19,163 nucleotides of DNA from an uncultured Eubacterium sp. (GCA_910584985.1 CAJUDJ010000030.1:1-19163), one strand, 5' to 3'; shown: positions 7,309 to 15,923, counted from the first letter of the stretch. The notes: generated by a model not told the origin, from the sequence alone. Numbers and translations are program-made.

Positions 7309-8343
7309 TTACTGCACCTCATTCCGCTTTCTTCTTAACTGACCGCAGGAAGCATTTATATCGCTTCCGAGTGTTCTTCTTATTGTAGCATTAATTCCGT
7401 AGTTTTTCAATACATCAATAAATCTCTGCATATTTTCTTTGCTCGTCTGAACATTTGAACGCTCTGCAACATCATTAACAGGAATTAAATTCACATGGCA
7501 AAGCATTCCCTTTAATCTTCTTCCAAGCTCATCGGCACATTTATAATTGTCATTTACATGATTTATAAGCGTATATTCAAAGGATACGCGCCTGTTGGTT
7601 TTCTTAATATATTCACGGCAAGCCTTTAATAGCTCCTCTATACCCCATTTATTGTTTACAGGCATTGTTCTGCTTCTTATGGCATCATTCGGTGCATGCA
7701 GTGAAATCGTTAAGGTTACGGGCAGATTTTCCTTCATAAGATCATATATTCGAGGCACAATGCCGCAGGTTGAAACCGTTATATTCCGCATAGAAATATT
7801 AAGCCCGTTTTTGTGATTCGCATTATAAAAGAATTTCAGAACATTCTCATAATTGTCCAGAGGTTCACCAATGCCCATCAGAACAATATTTGAAATTCTT
7901 ATATCAAGATCACGCTGGGCAGTATGCAACTGGCTTTCAATTTCCCCTGCTTCAAGATTTCTTTTAAAGCCTGCCAGCGTAGAAGCTCATAAGGTGCATC
8001 CCATTTTACAGCCCACCTGGCTTGATACGCAGATTGTGTAACCGTATTTGTATTTCATAACAACAGATTCCACATATTCACCGTCATATAGCCTGAAAAG
8101 ATACTTCACCGTTGCGTCCAGCTTTGAAACAAATTTCTGCTCTGTTTCACAAAAAGAAATATAAAAGTATTCAGACAGCTTTTCTCTTAAATCCTTAGAA
8201 ATATTCGTCATTTCATCAAAGGAAGAAACGCCATGCTTATGAAGCCATTCAAAAATCTGCTTTGTTCTGAATGAGGGAAGCCCCAGAGCCGTCAATGCAT
8301 TATTCAGTTCGTCATAGCTTAAAGATTTAATGTCCGTTTTCAT
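7309..8343 (-). CDS. rlmN: 23S rRNA (A2503-C2)/tRNA methyltransferase RlmN with in-frame TGA at an iron-sulfur cysteine
   Basis: RlmN is a radical-SAM enzyme that methylates A2503 of 23S rRNA and A37 of some tRNAs. One reading frame runs 345 codons, interrupted only by TGA at 7987-7989 (codon 119). Upstream it reads TICVSSQVGCKMGCTL and downstream ASTLAGFKRNLEAGEIESQ, so the TGA stands exactly where the third Cys of CX3CX2C belongs (C112, C116, position 119). Other catalytic features are intact: Cys105, GIGEPLDNY, VTLTISLHAPND, and the methyl-carrying Cys at about 333 in ASCGQL. The ATG follows the rsmB TAA directly with AAAGG upstream. Without readthrough the product is a 118-aa fragment. 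A downstream TTG at 7929 has no convincing role. Family certain; functional state unknown. Confidence 0.9.
7987..7989 (-). other. In-frame TGA replacing a conserved [4Fe-4S] Cys codon in rlmN
   Basis: The codon lies between GCTL and AST, where almost all RlmN proteins have Cys. It differs from TGC or TGT by only the third base. TGA is a normal stop elsewhere here, for example at the ends of gmk, def, the YugP-like gene and the penicillin-binding protein gene. Global reassignment is therefore excluded; local recoding, mutation or error remain. Confidence 0.9.
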
Positions 8344-9582
8344 TTATATCCTTTCGATAACAGAATAGAAAAAGCCGTCTCCGCCGTTTTCGCCGGGAAA
8401 AACAGTTTTGCTTTCCGTTATGCAGAAATCCTTATTTTCCTCAATAAATTCTGCAACCACCTTTTCATTTTCACGCTTATTCAGCGTGCAGGTTGAATAC
8501 AAAAGCTTTCCGCCCCTTTTCAGGTATAAGGAAGAAGTTTCAAGAATGTGCTTCTGTACTTCAGGAAGCTGTTTTATACTGTCTAAATCTTTATATCTGA
8601 TTTCCGGCTTTCTTCTTATAATTCCGAAACCGCTGCACGGCACATCACATATAATTTTATCGGAAAACGGAAGTGCAGAGTTAAATTCCATACCATTATT
8701 TACCATTGGAATAACAGATGTAAGCCCAAGGCGTTGTGCACCGTTTTTAATCAGTTCCACCCGATGCTTATGAATATCCAGTGCATAGATGCTTCCCCTG
8801 TTCTTCATAAACGAAGCAGCTGTAAACGCTTTTCCGCCGGGAGCCGAGCAAATATCGAGTACAACATCGTTTTCCTGAACTCCAAGCGCCTTAACTGCAT
8901 TGTAGCAGGAAATATCCTCAATATGAAACAATCCGTTCTGAAAGGCACGGCATTTGCTTAAATCAAAGGAAGAAGTAATCTGAACAAGTCCTTCTCTTAT
9001 TTCACCCTCTATTTCATCGCAGTTCAGCTCATATAAAAGCTCATCCGCATCCACATAATTCATGTTCGGCACGGCAAACACAGGTGCATTTTCATTAAGG
9101 TACGGAAGAAAAGAACCCACCTTTTCCCTGCCGTAAGCTTTATTCCACATATTTATCAGATGAACCGGCACGGAATATCTTATACTTAAATCACTTATTT
9201 CATCTATATTTATTCTGTTTTCATCTGCATTATGTAAAACAGCATTGATCAGCTTGGAATAAAAGGAAAGCCCGTTTTTATTGGCAAGCGCAACACTTTC
9301 ATTTATAGCAGCACTTGCCGGAACTTTATCCATAAAATAAAGCTGATAAACACCCATCCGCAATATTACAAGCACCTTTGGCTTCGGCTTTTTGCAATGC
9401 TTTTCAATAATACTGTCTAAAGTAATTTTTCGTTCAACAACACCGTAAACAAGCCTTGCCGCAAAGGATTTACCGCTTTCAAGCTCCGAAAGCGCCTGAT
9501 CAAGTGCAAGATTTGAATAGGCATTGCCGTAAAAAATTCTGTATAATGTTTCAAATGCAGTCTGTCTTGCGTTTTTCATCAT
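8344..9582 (-). CDS. rsmB: 16S rRNA (cytosine-967 C5) methyltransferase RsmB
   Basis: RsmB methylates C967 of 16S rRNA with SAM. The 412-aa protein has an N-terminal NusB-like RNA-binding domain (about residues 1-125: ARQTAFETLYRIF, LRMGVYQLYFMDKVPASAAINESV). A Rossmann methyltransferase domain follows, with SAM motif DICSAPGGK (243-251), DVPCSGFG (313-320, Cys316) and the catalytic-Cys motif YSTCT (Cys365). The start overlaps the stop of the YugP-like gene within ATGATG; two adjacent ATGs are possible, and AGGAAAAG lies just upstream. It is immediately followed by rlmN. Same place as yloM in B. subtilis. Confidence 0.96.
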   Translation of the reverse strand: MMKNARQTAFETLYRIFYGNAYSNLALDQALSELESGKSFAARLVYGVVERKITLDSIIEKHCKKPKPKVLVILRMGVYQLYFMDKVPASAAINESVALANKNGLSFYSKLINAVLHNADENRINIDEISDLSIRYSVPVHLINMWNKAYGREKVGSFLPYLNENAPVFAVPNMNYVDADELLYELNCDEIEGEIREGLVQITSSFDLSKCRAFQNGLFHIEDISCYNAVKALGVQENDVVLDICSAPGGKAFTAASFMKNRGSIYALDIHKHRVELIKNGAQRLGLTSVIPMVNNGMEFNSALPFSDKIICDVPCSGFGIIRRKPEIRYKDLDSIKQLPEVQKHILETSSLYLKRGGKLLYSTCTLNKRENEKVVAEFIEENKDFCITESKTVFPGENGGDGFFYSVIERI

Positions 9583-10313
9583 CTTTTCCTGTTAGCCAAA
9601 AGCAATAATCTTAAAAGTGTGGCAAGTGCGGAAACCAACGCAGCAACATAGGTTAATGCAGCAGCCGTAAGCACCTTTTTAGCGCCTTGATTTTCTTCGG
9701 CAACCAAAAATCCATTTTGTTCAATTGTTCTTAAAGCCCTTGCCGAAGCGTTAAATTCCACCGGAAGCGTAATAAGCTGAAACAGCGCCACAGCCCCATA
9801 AAGCGCAATGCCTATATAAATAAGCGGATCAAAGGAAAAGAAAAATCCCATTAAAGCAAGCGGAATGCCTGCCATCGAACCGATATTCGTAATCGGTATA
9901 ACCATATTGCGCACTTTAAGCGGAAAATAGCTTTCTGCATGCTGGCAGGCATGGCCGGCTTCGTGGCATGCGATGCCGACAGCGGCAATGCTGCGGGAAT
10001 TGAACACATTTTCAGAAAGGCAGATTTCCTTTGTTTTGGGATTATAATGATCTGTTAAATCACCTGCAATACATTTGATTTTAACATCGGTTATTCCGTT
10101 AAGCTGCAAAAGCCTGTAAGCCGCTTCAGCGCCGGACATTCCCCTTGAATTGGCTATTCTGCTGAATTTATTGAAATTTGATTTCACTTTTATCTGGCAT
10201 ACAACAGCAAAAATAAACACAGGAATCATAATAAATCCCGTCATATAATATGCTAAATAAGTTCCCATTTCATTCACATGCCTTTCCGGCTGCAACAAAA
10301 CATATACCTGCAT
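9579..10313 (-). CDS. YugP-like membrane zinc metallopeptidase
   Basis: A membrane-embedded putative neutral zinc peptidase (Zn_peptidase_2/YugP family). The 244-aa protein has a first membrane helix at about residues 17-39 and the zinc motif HEAGH (117-121) in AVGIACHEAGHACQHA. More helices follow at about 137-160, 163-183 and 215-240, and PVEFNASARAL (184-194) may hold the third ligand. I chose the ATG at 10313 because AAGGAG lies 5 nt upstream. A later ATG at 10268 (MGTYLAYY) is closer to usual family N-termini but has a poorer site. Substrate unknown. It is not part of the B. subtilis version of this operon. Confidence 0.9.
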   Translation of the reverse strand: MQVYVLLQPERHVNEMGTYLAYYMTGFIMIPVFIFAVVCQIKVKSNFNKFSRIANSRGMSGAEAAYRLLQLNGITDVKIKCIAGDLTDHYNPKTKEICLSENVFNSRSIAAVGIACHEAGHACQHAESYFPLKVRNMVIPITNIGSMAGIPLALMGFFFSFDPLIYIGIALYGAVALFQLITLPVEFNASARALRTIEQNGFLVAEENQGAKKVLTAAALTYVAALVSALATLLRLLLLANRKR

Positions 10314-10366
10314 TTCAGCTCCTTTGCAGCCTTACAGGAGTGCAGTTTAAATATAATTAACAAATA

Positions 10367-11296
10367 TTATTTTCCTAATATTGTTCCAAGCTCAATCTTA
10401 TTGCCTGAAAGAAAAGCCTTTATATCCATTTTCTTTTTTCCGTCAGGCTGGATTTCAAGAATATCAATGCATTTTCCGTCCCCGCAGGAAACAGTAAGCA
10501 CATCTTTATTATGAACGGTTTTTCCCGGTTCATTACCGCATTCGCCGCTTAAAACCGATTTATGAATTTTTACACTTTTTCCGTTTATAAAAGTGGAAGC
10601 AGCAGGCCAGGTCTGAAGCCCTCGAATCTGATTATGAATTTCAAAAGCCGTTCTGCTCCAGTCAATATTGCTCATGGATTTATCAATCATGGATGCATAG
10701 CCGAAATCGCCCTGCGGCTGTTCAACGGGATTTAGTTCATTTTTTTCAATAAGCGACACCGTGTTCAGCAAAGCTTCCGCACCGATTACCGAAAGCCGCT
10801 CAAAAAGCTGTTCGGAGGTTTCATTAATATCAATTTCCGTTTTTACCGTAAACAGAATATCGCCTGTGTCAATTCCCTCATTCATCTGCTGAACACAGAC
10901 GCCTGTTTCCATATCACCGTTCAGCACAGCATGCTGAATCGGCGCAGCACCTCTGTATTTCGGTAAAAGCGAAGCATGAACATTGATGCAGCCGTGTTGT
11001 GCAAACTCCAGAATTTCCTTTGGAAGAATTTTTCCGTAGGCAACAACAACAATTAAATCCGGATGAAGCGCTTTTATAATTTCAAGTGCTTCACCGTCTT
11101 TAAGCGTTTTCGGCTGATAAACAGAAAGCTTATGCTTCAGTGCTGCTGTTTTTACGGCAGACGGCGTTAAAAGCTGCTTTCTGCCAACCTTTTTATCAGG
11201 CTGTGTAAATACACCGGAAATTTCATAGCCGCTGCTTATTAAATTTTCCAAACACGGCACAGAAAAATCAGGCGTGCCCATAAAAACAATATTCAT
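10367..11296 (-). CDS. fmt: Methionyl-tRNA formyltransferase
   Basis: Fmt formylates initiator Met-tRNA using 10-formyl-tetrahydrofolate. The 309-aa protein begins MNIVFMGTPDFSVP. It carries the formyltransferase active site INVHASLLPKYRGAAPIQ, with Asn105 and His107 as probable catalytic residues, and GIDTGDIL with Asp143. The C-terminal OB-like tRNA-binding domain follows (INGKSVKIHKS onward). Length is normal. Its ATG overlaps the def stop by one base (TGATG), a typical translationally coupled def-fmt pair. A 53-nt gap separates it from the next gene, with no obvious terminator. Confidence 0.97.
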   Translation of the reverse strand: MNIVFMGTPDFSVPCLENLISSGYEISGVFTQPDKKVGRKQLLTPSAVKTAALKHKLSVYQPKTLKDGEALEIIKALHPDLIVVVAYGKILPKEILEFAQHGCINVHASLLPKYRGAAPIQHAVLNGDMETGVCVQQMNEGIDTGDILFTVKTEIDINETSEQLFERLSVIGAEALLNTVSLIEKNELNPVEQPQGDFGYASMIDKSMSNIDWSRTAFEIHNQIRGLQTWPAASTFINGKSVKIHKSVLSGECGNEPGKTVHNKDVLTVSCGDGKCIDILEIQPDGKKKMDIKAFLSGNKIELGTILGK

Positions 11297-11751
11297 CAGC
11301 CTTCAACAACTCCGTTAATCACTCTTGATGTAAACAAAATGCCGTCCAGATGGTCCAGTTCATGGCAGAAAGCTCTTGCCTTGAGTCCATCACCCGTGAA
11401 AACCTGCCAGTTTCCGTTTCTGTCCTGCGCCTTTACCTGCACCTTCATAGGGCGAACGGTTGTTCCCCATTTTCCGGGAAGCGAAAGGCAGCCTTCCTGT
11501 TCCTTCTGCTCTCCCTCAGATAATGTAATTTCAGGATTCACAAGTTCCATCGGCCCTTCGCCGACATCTATAACAACAACACGCTTTAAAATTCCAACCT
11601 GAACGGCTGCAAGACCGACACCGTTTTCCTTATAAAGAGTTTCCAGCATATCGTCTATCAGAACAGCCAGCTTTTCATCAAATTTTTCAACAACACGGCT
11701 TTTTTTATTGAGAATCGGATCTCCAACCTTAACAATATTCCTTAATGCCAT
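11296..11751 (-). CDS. def: Peptide deformylase
   Basis: This metalloenzyme removes the formyl group from nascent proteins, undoing the Fmt step. All three motifs are present in the 151-aa protein: GVGLAAVQ (residues 44-51), EGCLS (86-90, metal-binding Cys88) and HELDH (130-134, two His ligands and catalytic Glu131). AGGAGA, overlapping the priA TAG stop, lies at normal distance from the ATG. The short C-terminus fits a compact type. Confidence 0.97.
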   Translation of the reverse strand: MALRNIVKVGDPILNKKSRVVEKFDEKLAVLIDDMLETLYKENGVGLAAVQVGILKRVVVIDVGEGPMELVNPEITLSEGEQKEQEGCLSLPGKWGTTVRPMKVQVKAQDRNGNWQVFTGDGLKARAFCHELDHLDGILFTSRVINGVVEG

Positions 11752-11761
11752 TTATATTCTC

Positions 11762-13987
11762 CTATACCAAATCATAAGGATTCAGGTCCAAACTTACCGA
11801 AACATCCTTATATTCCTTTATTTTACTCATTCTTTTCAGAATTTCATTAAACATTCTGCGAACAGATTTTGAATTTTTGCATTTCACTGCAAGCCTATAT
11901 CTGTAATGATTATTGATTTTGCTGATTTTTGCAGGGCTGGGCCCCAGAACAATCAACTTTTCGTTTTTGTATGCACCGCTGTTCAGTTCAACAAGAATAT
12001 CAAAAAAAGCCTTTGCGCACATTGCAGCGGAATTTTCATTTTCTGCAGTAAATGATGCTGAATATATATCGCAGAACGGCGGATAAACAAGCAGCCGCCT
12101 GAGTGCAATTTCCGTTTCATAAAAGGATTTATAATCCTGCCCGGCAGCAAATTCAATAATCTGGTTAAACGGATTCACCGTCTGAATTACAGCCTTTCCG
12201 TTTCCGTCCCTTCTGCCGCTTCTGCCCACAACCTGCGTGATAAGATCAAAGCATTTTTCCTGCGATGTATAATTTTCATCATAAAGTGCACTGTCTGCAT
12301 TTACAACACCCACAAGTGTAACATTCGGAAAATCAAGACCTTTTGCAACCATCTGTGTGCCGAGCAGAATATCATAGTTTCCGTTTGAAAACGCATCAAA
12401 CAGCTTCTGATGCCCGAATTTGCCTGCTGTGGTATCTGCATCCATCCGCAAAATCCGTGCATCTGGAAACAGAAACTGAAGCGCATCCTCAATTCTCTGT
12501 GTGCCGTAGCCGCTGTATCTTACACTGTTTTCACCGCATTCGGGGCATATATTGTCAAGCGGCTTGGAATAGCCGCAGTAATGGCACATAAGCCTGTTGT
12601 TATTACTGTGATAAGTAAGGCTGATACTGCAATGCGGGCAGGTTATGACATGACCACAGGAATTGCAGGCAATAAAAGTATTAAAGCCGCGCCGGTTTAT
12701 CAGAAGAATGGTTTGCTTTTTCTGATCCAGATTTTCCCGAATCAACTGCTTCAGTGTTTCTGAAACCGGCGATTTGTTATTTGCCTTTATCTCTGCTTTC
12801 ATATCAACCGTGATAACTTCGGGAAGCTTTGCATCACCGTAACGCTCCGTAAGCTCACACAGCTTATATCTGCCGCTGCGTGCAGCCGAATAGCTTTCAA
12901 CGCTTGGGGTTGCCGAGGTCATAAGAAAAAGAGCCTTATTATATCTGCATCTGTAATTCGCCACCTGCCGCGCATGATAACGCGGTGTGCGCTCACTCTT
13001 ATAGGTATGCTCCTGCTCTTCATCCATAATAATAAGACCTATATTATGAAGCGGGGCAAATACGGCGCTTCTTGTGCCGATAACAATTTTTGCTTCGCCC
13101 CTGTCTGCTCTTTTATATTCATCATTACGCTCTCCAAGCGAAAGACCGCTGTGAAAAACAGCAACGGCTTTTCCGTAACGTCTATGAAAAATGGAAAGCA
13201 TCTGCGGCGTAAGCGCAATTTCAGGCACCATTACGATAACATCTTTTCCCATAGAAATGGCTTCATCAATAAGGCGTAAATAAACCTGTGTTTTTCCCGA
13301 ACCGGTTACACCGTGAAGAAGCCCTGTTCCGCCGCCATTTTCAAGCATCTCACAATAACAGTTAAAAGCGTTTTTCTGCTGCTTTGATAAAACAATTTCA
13401 TTTTTGTCCGAAACACCGCTTACATGATAAGGACTGCGGTAAACCTCTTTATCATACAGTTCGCATACACCGTATTTCACAAGATTTTTTACAACAGATT
13501 CACCGACAGAGCAAAATGCACAAACCTCATTTACAGCGGCAGTGCCAACATCAAACAGTAGGCTGACAACACTTTTCTGCTTCGGTGTAAGCCTTGGCAT
13601 TTCTGCTTCGTTTTCAACGGCAAGCCTTATCATACGGCTGCTTTTATCGCCAACTTTATCGATTCCCCTGGGCAGCATCAGCCTTAAGCATTCATAGGTT
13701 GTGCAGAAGCATCTTTCCTTAAGCCACAAGGCAAGCCCGATCATTTCCTCTGATAAAACAGGAGATTTTCCCGAAACAGAAGCGATGCTTTTTAATTCAC
13801 TGTTGATTGCGGAAAAAAGCTTAACAACGATACCGTATCTTAAAACATTTCCCTTTCCGAACGGCACCCTCACCCGTGTACCGACAGAAACAGAATCTTT
13901 TAAGTCATCGGGCACAAAGTAATCGTAATCCGAATCGTAATTGAAAAAAGTTTTTTCAACGGCAACTGTGGCAATCAGCCTGTTCAT
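11762..13987 (-). CDS. priA: Primosomal protein N' (replication-restart helicase PriA)
   Basis: PriA recognises stalled forks and reloads the replicative helicase. The 741-aa protein has an N-terminal DNA-binding region (residues 1-110), Walker A GVTGSGKT (226-233), a DEEQ box (322-325) followed by HTYKSERTPRYHAR, TSAT (357-360), and the helicase C lobe with GTQMVAKGLDFPNV and QVVGRSGR. Eight cysteines (441, 444, 450, 453, 468, 471, 481, 484) form the paired zinc sites typical of PriA. The family box is usually DEEH; Gln here is a mild variant. It starts 2 nt after rpoZ with only a weak ribosome binding site, so translational coupling is likely. B. subtilis has coaBC between rpoZ and priA; here it is missing. 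Confidence 0.97.
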   Translation of the reverse strand: MNRLIATVAVEKTFFNYDSDYDYFVPDDLKDSVSVGTRVRVPFGKGNVLRYGIVVKLFSAINSELKSIASVSGKSPVLSEEMIGLALWLKERCFCTTYECLRLMLPRGIDKVGDKSSRMIRLAVENEAEMPRLTPKQKSVVSLLFDVGTAAVNEVCAFCSVGESVVKNLVKYGVCELYDKEVYRSPYHVSGVSDKNEIVLSKQQKNAFNCYCEMLENGGGTGLLHGVTGSGKTQVYLRLIDEAISMGKDVIVMVPEIALTPQMLSIFHRRYGKAVAVFHSGLSLGERNDEYKRADRGEAKIVIGTRSAVFAPLHNIGLIIMDEEQEHTYKSERTPRYHARQVANYRCRYNKALFLMTSATPSVESYSAARSGRYKLCELTERYGDAKLPEVITVDMKAEIKANNKSPVSETLKQLIRENLDQKKQTILLINRRGFNTFIACNSCGHVITCPHCSISLTYHSNNNRLMCHYCGYSKPLDNICPECGENSVRYSGYGTQRIEDALQFLFPDARILRMDADTTAGKFGHQKLFDAFSNGNYDILLGTQMVAKGLDFPNVTLVGVVNADSALYDENYTSQEKCFDLITQVVGRSGRRDGNGKAVIQTVNPFNQIIEFAAGQDYKSFYETEIALRRLLVYPPFCDIYSASFTAENENSAAMCAKAFFDILVELNSGAYKNEKLIVLGPSPAKISKINNHYRYRLAVKCKNSKSVRRMFNEILKRMSKIKEYKDVSVSLDLNPYDLV

Positions 13988-13989
13988 AC

Positions 13990-14199
13990 TTATTCTGATT
14001 TAAGCTCTTCCGGCTCTTCAACAATATACTTTCCGTTTACAATATCGTCAATTGCAAGTGAAACGGTTTTCGTGTCAAGCAGTTCTTCTCTTTTAACAGC
14101 TTCTTCGCGGATTTCCCTTGCTCTTTTGGCTGTGCCGACAACAAGGCTGTATCTGCTGTTGCAGTTCTTTAAAAGTTTTTTCAAATCTGGATTAAACAT
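13990..14199 (-). CDS. rpoZ: RNA polymerase omega subunit
   Basis: Omega helps fold and hold the beta-prime subunit of RNA polymerase. The 69-aa protein has the conserved core NSRYSLVVGTAKRAREI (about residues 14-30), then TKTVSLAIDDIVNGKY. AGGAGA lies 7 nt before the ATG. It follows gmk by 18 nt, as in most Bacillota. The end of gmk is a TGA in the same frame as rpoZ; since these proteins are always separate, TGA must act as a stop there. Confidence 0.95.
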   Translation of the reverse strand: MFNPDLKKLLKNCNSRYSLVVGTAKRAREIREEAVKREELLDTKTVSLAIDDIVNGKYIVEEPEELKSE

Positions 14200-14217
14200 A
14201 GTAATTTCTCCTTTAAA

Positions 14218-14793
14218 TCAAGCGTTGCGCTTTTCTAATTCTTCAATCAATATTGTATTTATTTCATCAACTGCTTTTTCAAGTTCGTTATTTACAACCA
14301 CATAATCAAAAACAGATGAAGATTTTATTTCATCCTCGGCAATTTTCAGCCTGTTCAATATCTGTTCATCGCTGTCCGTATTACGCTTTTTCAGCCGCTT
14401 TTCAAGCGTTTCCATATCAGGCGGCATAAGAAAGATAGAAACTGCATCCGGACAGTTTTTCATAACCTTCTGCGCACCCTTGCGTTCTATAATCAGAAAA
14501 CAGATTTTTCCGCTGTTTACCATTTCCATGGCTGCCTTTGCAGGTGTTCCGTAATAACATCTGTTATAACACGCATATTCAAGAAATTCATTTTTCTCAA
14601 TCATATCTTCAAACTTTTCCGCTGTTATAAAAAAGTAATTCACACCGTTTTTTTCGCCGTCCCTCGGCTGTCTTGTGGTTGCCGAAACAGATTCGCACAC
14701 ATCATCCCTTATTTTAGAGATTTCACGAAACACAGTGTCTTTTCCGCACCCGCTTGGTGCGGAAAGAATAACCATCATTCCCTTTTTACGCAT
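14218..14793 (-). CDS. gmk: Guanylate kinase
   Basis: Gmk converts GMP to GDP with ATP. Read from the ATG at 14793, which has GGAGGTG 4 nt upstream inside remA, it has 191 residues and overlaps remA by 8 nt. The P-loop is APSGCGKDT (residues 12-20), with the GMP-binding segment SATTRQPRDGEKNGVNYFF and the lid-like KRNTDSDEQILNRL. The P-loop has Asp after Lys, where many homologues have Ser or Gly. The usual D-V-Q-G-A segment reads ERKGA. An upstream in-frame ATG at 14808 lacks a site. Function is well supported by family and by the yloC-remA-gmk-rpoZ order. Confidence 0.95.
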   Translation of the reverse strand: MRKKGMMVILSAPSGCGKDTVFREISKIRDDVCESVSATTRQPRDGEKNGVNYFFITAEKFEDMIEKNEFLEYACYNRCYYGTPAKAAMEMVNSGKICFLIIERKGAQKVMKNCPDAVSIFLMPPDMETLEKRLKKRNTDSDEQILNRLKIAEDEIKSSSVFDYVVVNNELEKAVDEINTILIEELEKRNA

Positions 14794-15034
14794 CACACAC
14801 CTCCGCACCGAATCTGGATGAAATCTGCTTTAAATCCATATAGGATAATACCACATGATCCGAATCGGTAATTATAACACTCATTGTTTTTCTTCCGTGC
14901 GTGGCATCAATCAGGCTGCCGTTTGCCTTTGCCTCCTGCACAATTCTTTTAACAGGCGCAGATTCAGGGCTTACGATGGATATGATTCTGTCTGCATTCA
15001 CAAGATTTCCGAAACCGATATTCACTAAATTCAT
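14786..15034 (-). CDS. remA: RemA/DUF370 family DNA-binding regulator
   Basis: RemA activates extracellular-matrix and osmoprotection genes in B. subtilis as a ring-shaped DNA-binding protein. The 82-aa product has the family's conserved NIGFGN, IISIVSPESAPVKRI, IDATHGRKT and DSDHVVLS segments. The ATG at 15034 is 5 nt from AAGGTGG, which itself overlaps the yicC stop; a GTG at 15043 lies inside that site and is rejected. It lies between yicC and gmk as in B. subtilis (ylzA). Confidence 0.95.
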   Translation of the reverse strand: MNLVNIGFGNLVNADRIISIVSPESAPVKRIVQEAKANGSLIDATHGRKTMSVIITDSDHVVLSYMDLKQISSRFGAEVCDA

Positions 15035-15044
15035 AAATGCCACC

Positions 15045-15923
15045 TTATTCTATATTCTGAATCTGTTCACGGATTTTTTCAATTTCCGCTTTAATATCAA
15101 CAACCTTGCGTGCAATTTCAACATCATTTGCCTTTGAACCGATTGTATTGGCCTCACGGTTTATTTCCTGCACAAGAAAATCCATTTTTCTGCCCACTGC
15201 TTCATCGCTTTCAAGAAAACTGCCTAGCTGTTCTATGTGGGAACGAAGCCTTACGGTTTCTTCGGCAACTGCAACCTTATCAGCAAAAACGGCAACCTCC
15301 TGCAAAATTCTGCTTTCATCCAGCGAAACATCGCCCAGAAGCTCATGCACTCTTTCAACAAGCTTCTGATTATACTGCTTAACCGTTTCTGGTGAACGCT
15401 CTTCCACAAAGGAAACACAATTCAGAATAAACTGCCCTCTTGCATGAATGTCTTCCTTCATTTTAGCGCCTTCTTTTTCACGCATGGCAATAAATTTGTC
15501 AACAGCCTCTTCAGCCACTGCTTTAACATTCAGCCAAAGCTTTTCCTCATCCTCTTCTGCCTTTTTCAGCACAAGAACTTCCGGAAAATGAGATATGGAA
15601 ACCGTGCCGAAATCCTCTCTCAAAGCATATTCCGAAGAAATCTCCTTTAATGCCTTAACATATGCCGAGGCAAGCGTGTGATTAATAACAACCTGTGCAT
15701 TCTCAGTATTCAGTGCTTCTACGGTAAGAAAGCAATCTACCTTTCCTCTTGCCACCCGTGAATTAATATAGGACTTCAGTTTTTCTTCCAGAAAGCCGTA
15801 TTGCCTTGGCAGTCGGCAGTTAAATTCAAAATATCTGTGATTAACAGATTTCAGCTCAATGGTTATCACATAACCGTCCGCTTCTGCAACGGCTCTGCCG
15901 AAGCCGGTCATTGATCTTATCAT
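15045..15923 (-). CDS. yicC: YicC/YloC family endoribonuclease
   Basis: The YicC family (YloC in B. subtilis) acts as an endoribonuclease in RNA turnover. The 292-aa protein starts MIRSMTGFGRA, the typical family N-terminus. It contains LKSVNHRYFEFNCRLPR (about residues 26-42) and the C-terminal DFLVQEINREANTIGSKAND segment. The ATG at 15923 has GGAGAG about 8 nt upstream. An in-frame ATG at 15950 would sit at the predicted transcription start and is unlikely. It is the first gene after the promoter at 15959-15988. Confidence 0.94.
   Translation of the reverse strand: MIRSMTGFGRAVAEADGYVITIELKSVNHRYFEFNCRLPRQYGFLEEKLKSYINSRVARGKVDCFLTVEALNTENAQVVINHTLASAYVKALKEISSEYALREDFGTVSISHFPEVLVLKKAEEDEEKLWLNVKAVAEEAVDKFIAMREKEGAKMKEDIHARGQFILNCVSFVEERSPETVKQYNQKLVERVHELLGDVSLDESRILQEVAVFADKVAVAEETVRLRSHIEQLGSFLESDEAVGRKMDFLVQEINREANTIGSKANDVEIARKVVDIKAEIEKIREQIQNIE

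Noticed and set aside
7309..7929. A separate 206-aa protein starting at TTG 7929
   Set aside because: It is the C-terminal part of RlmN in the same frame as the upstream part. It would lack the whole radical-SAM cysteine motif, and its start has no supporting site.
7987..7989. Genome-wide reassignment of TGA to an amino acid
   Set aside because: TGA ends gmk 18 nt before rpoZ in the same frame, and ends def, the YugP-like gene and the penicillin-binding protein gene at expected family lengths. Reading through would fuse gmk to rpoZ.
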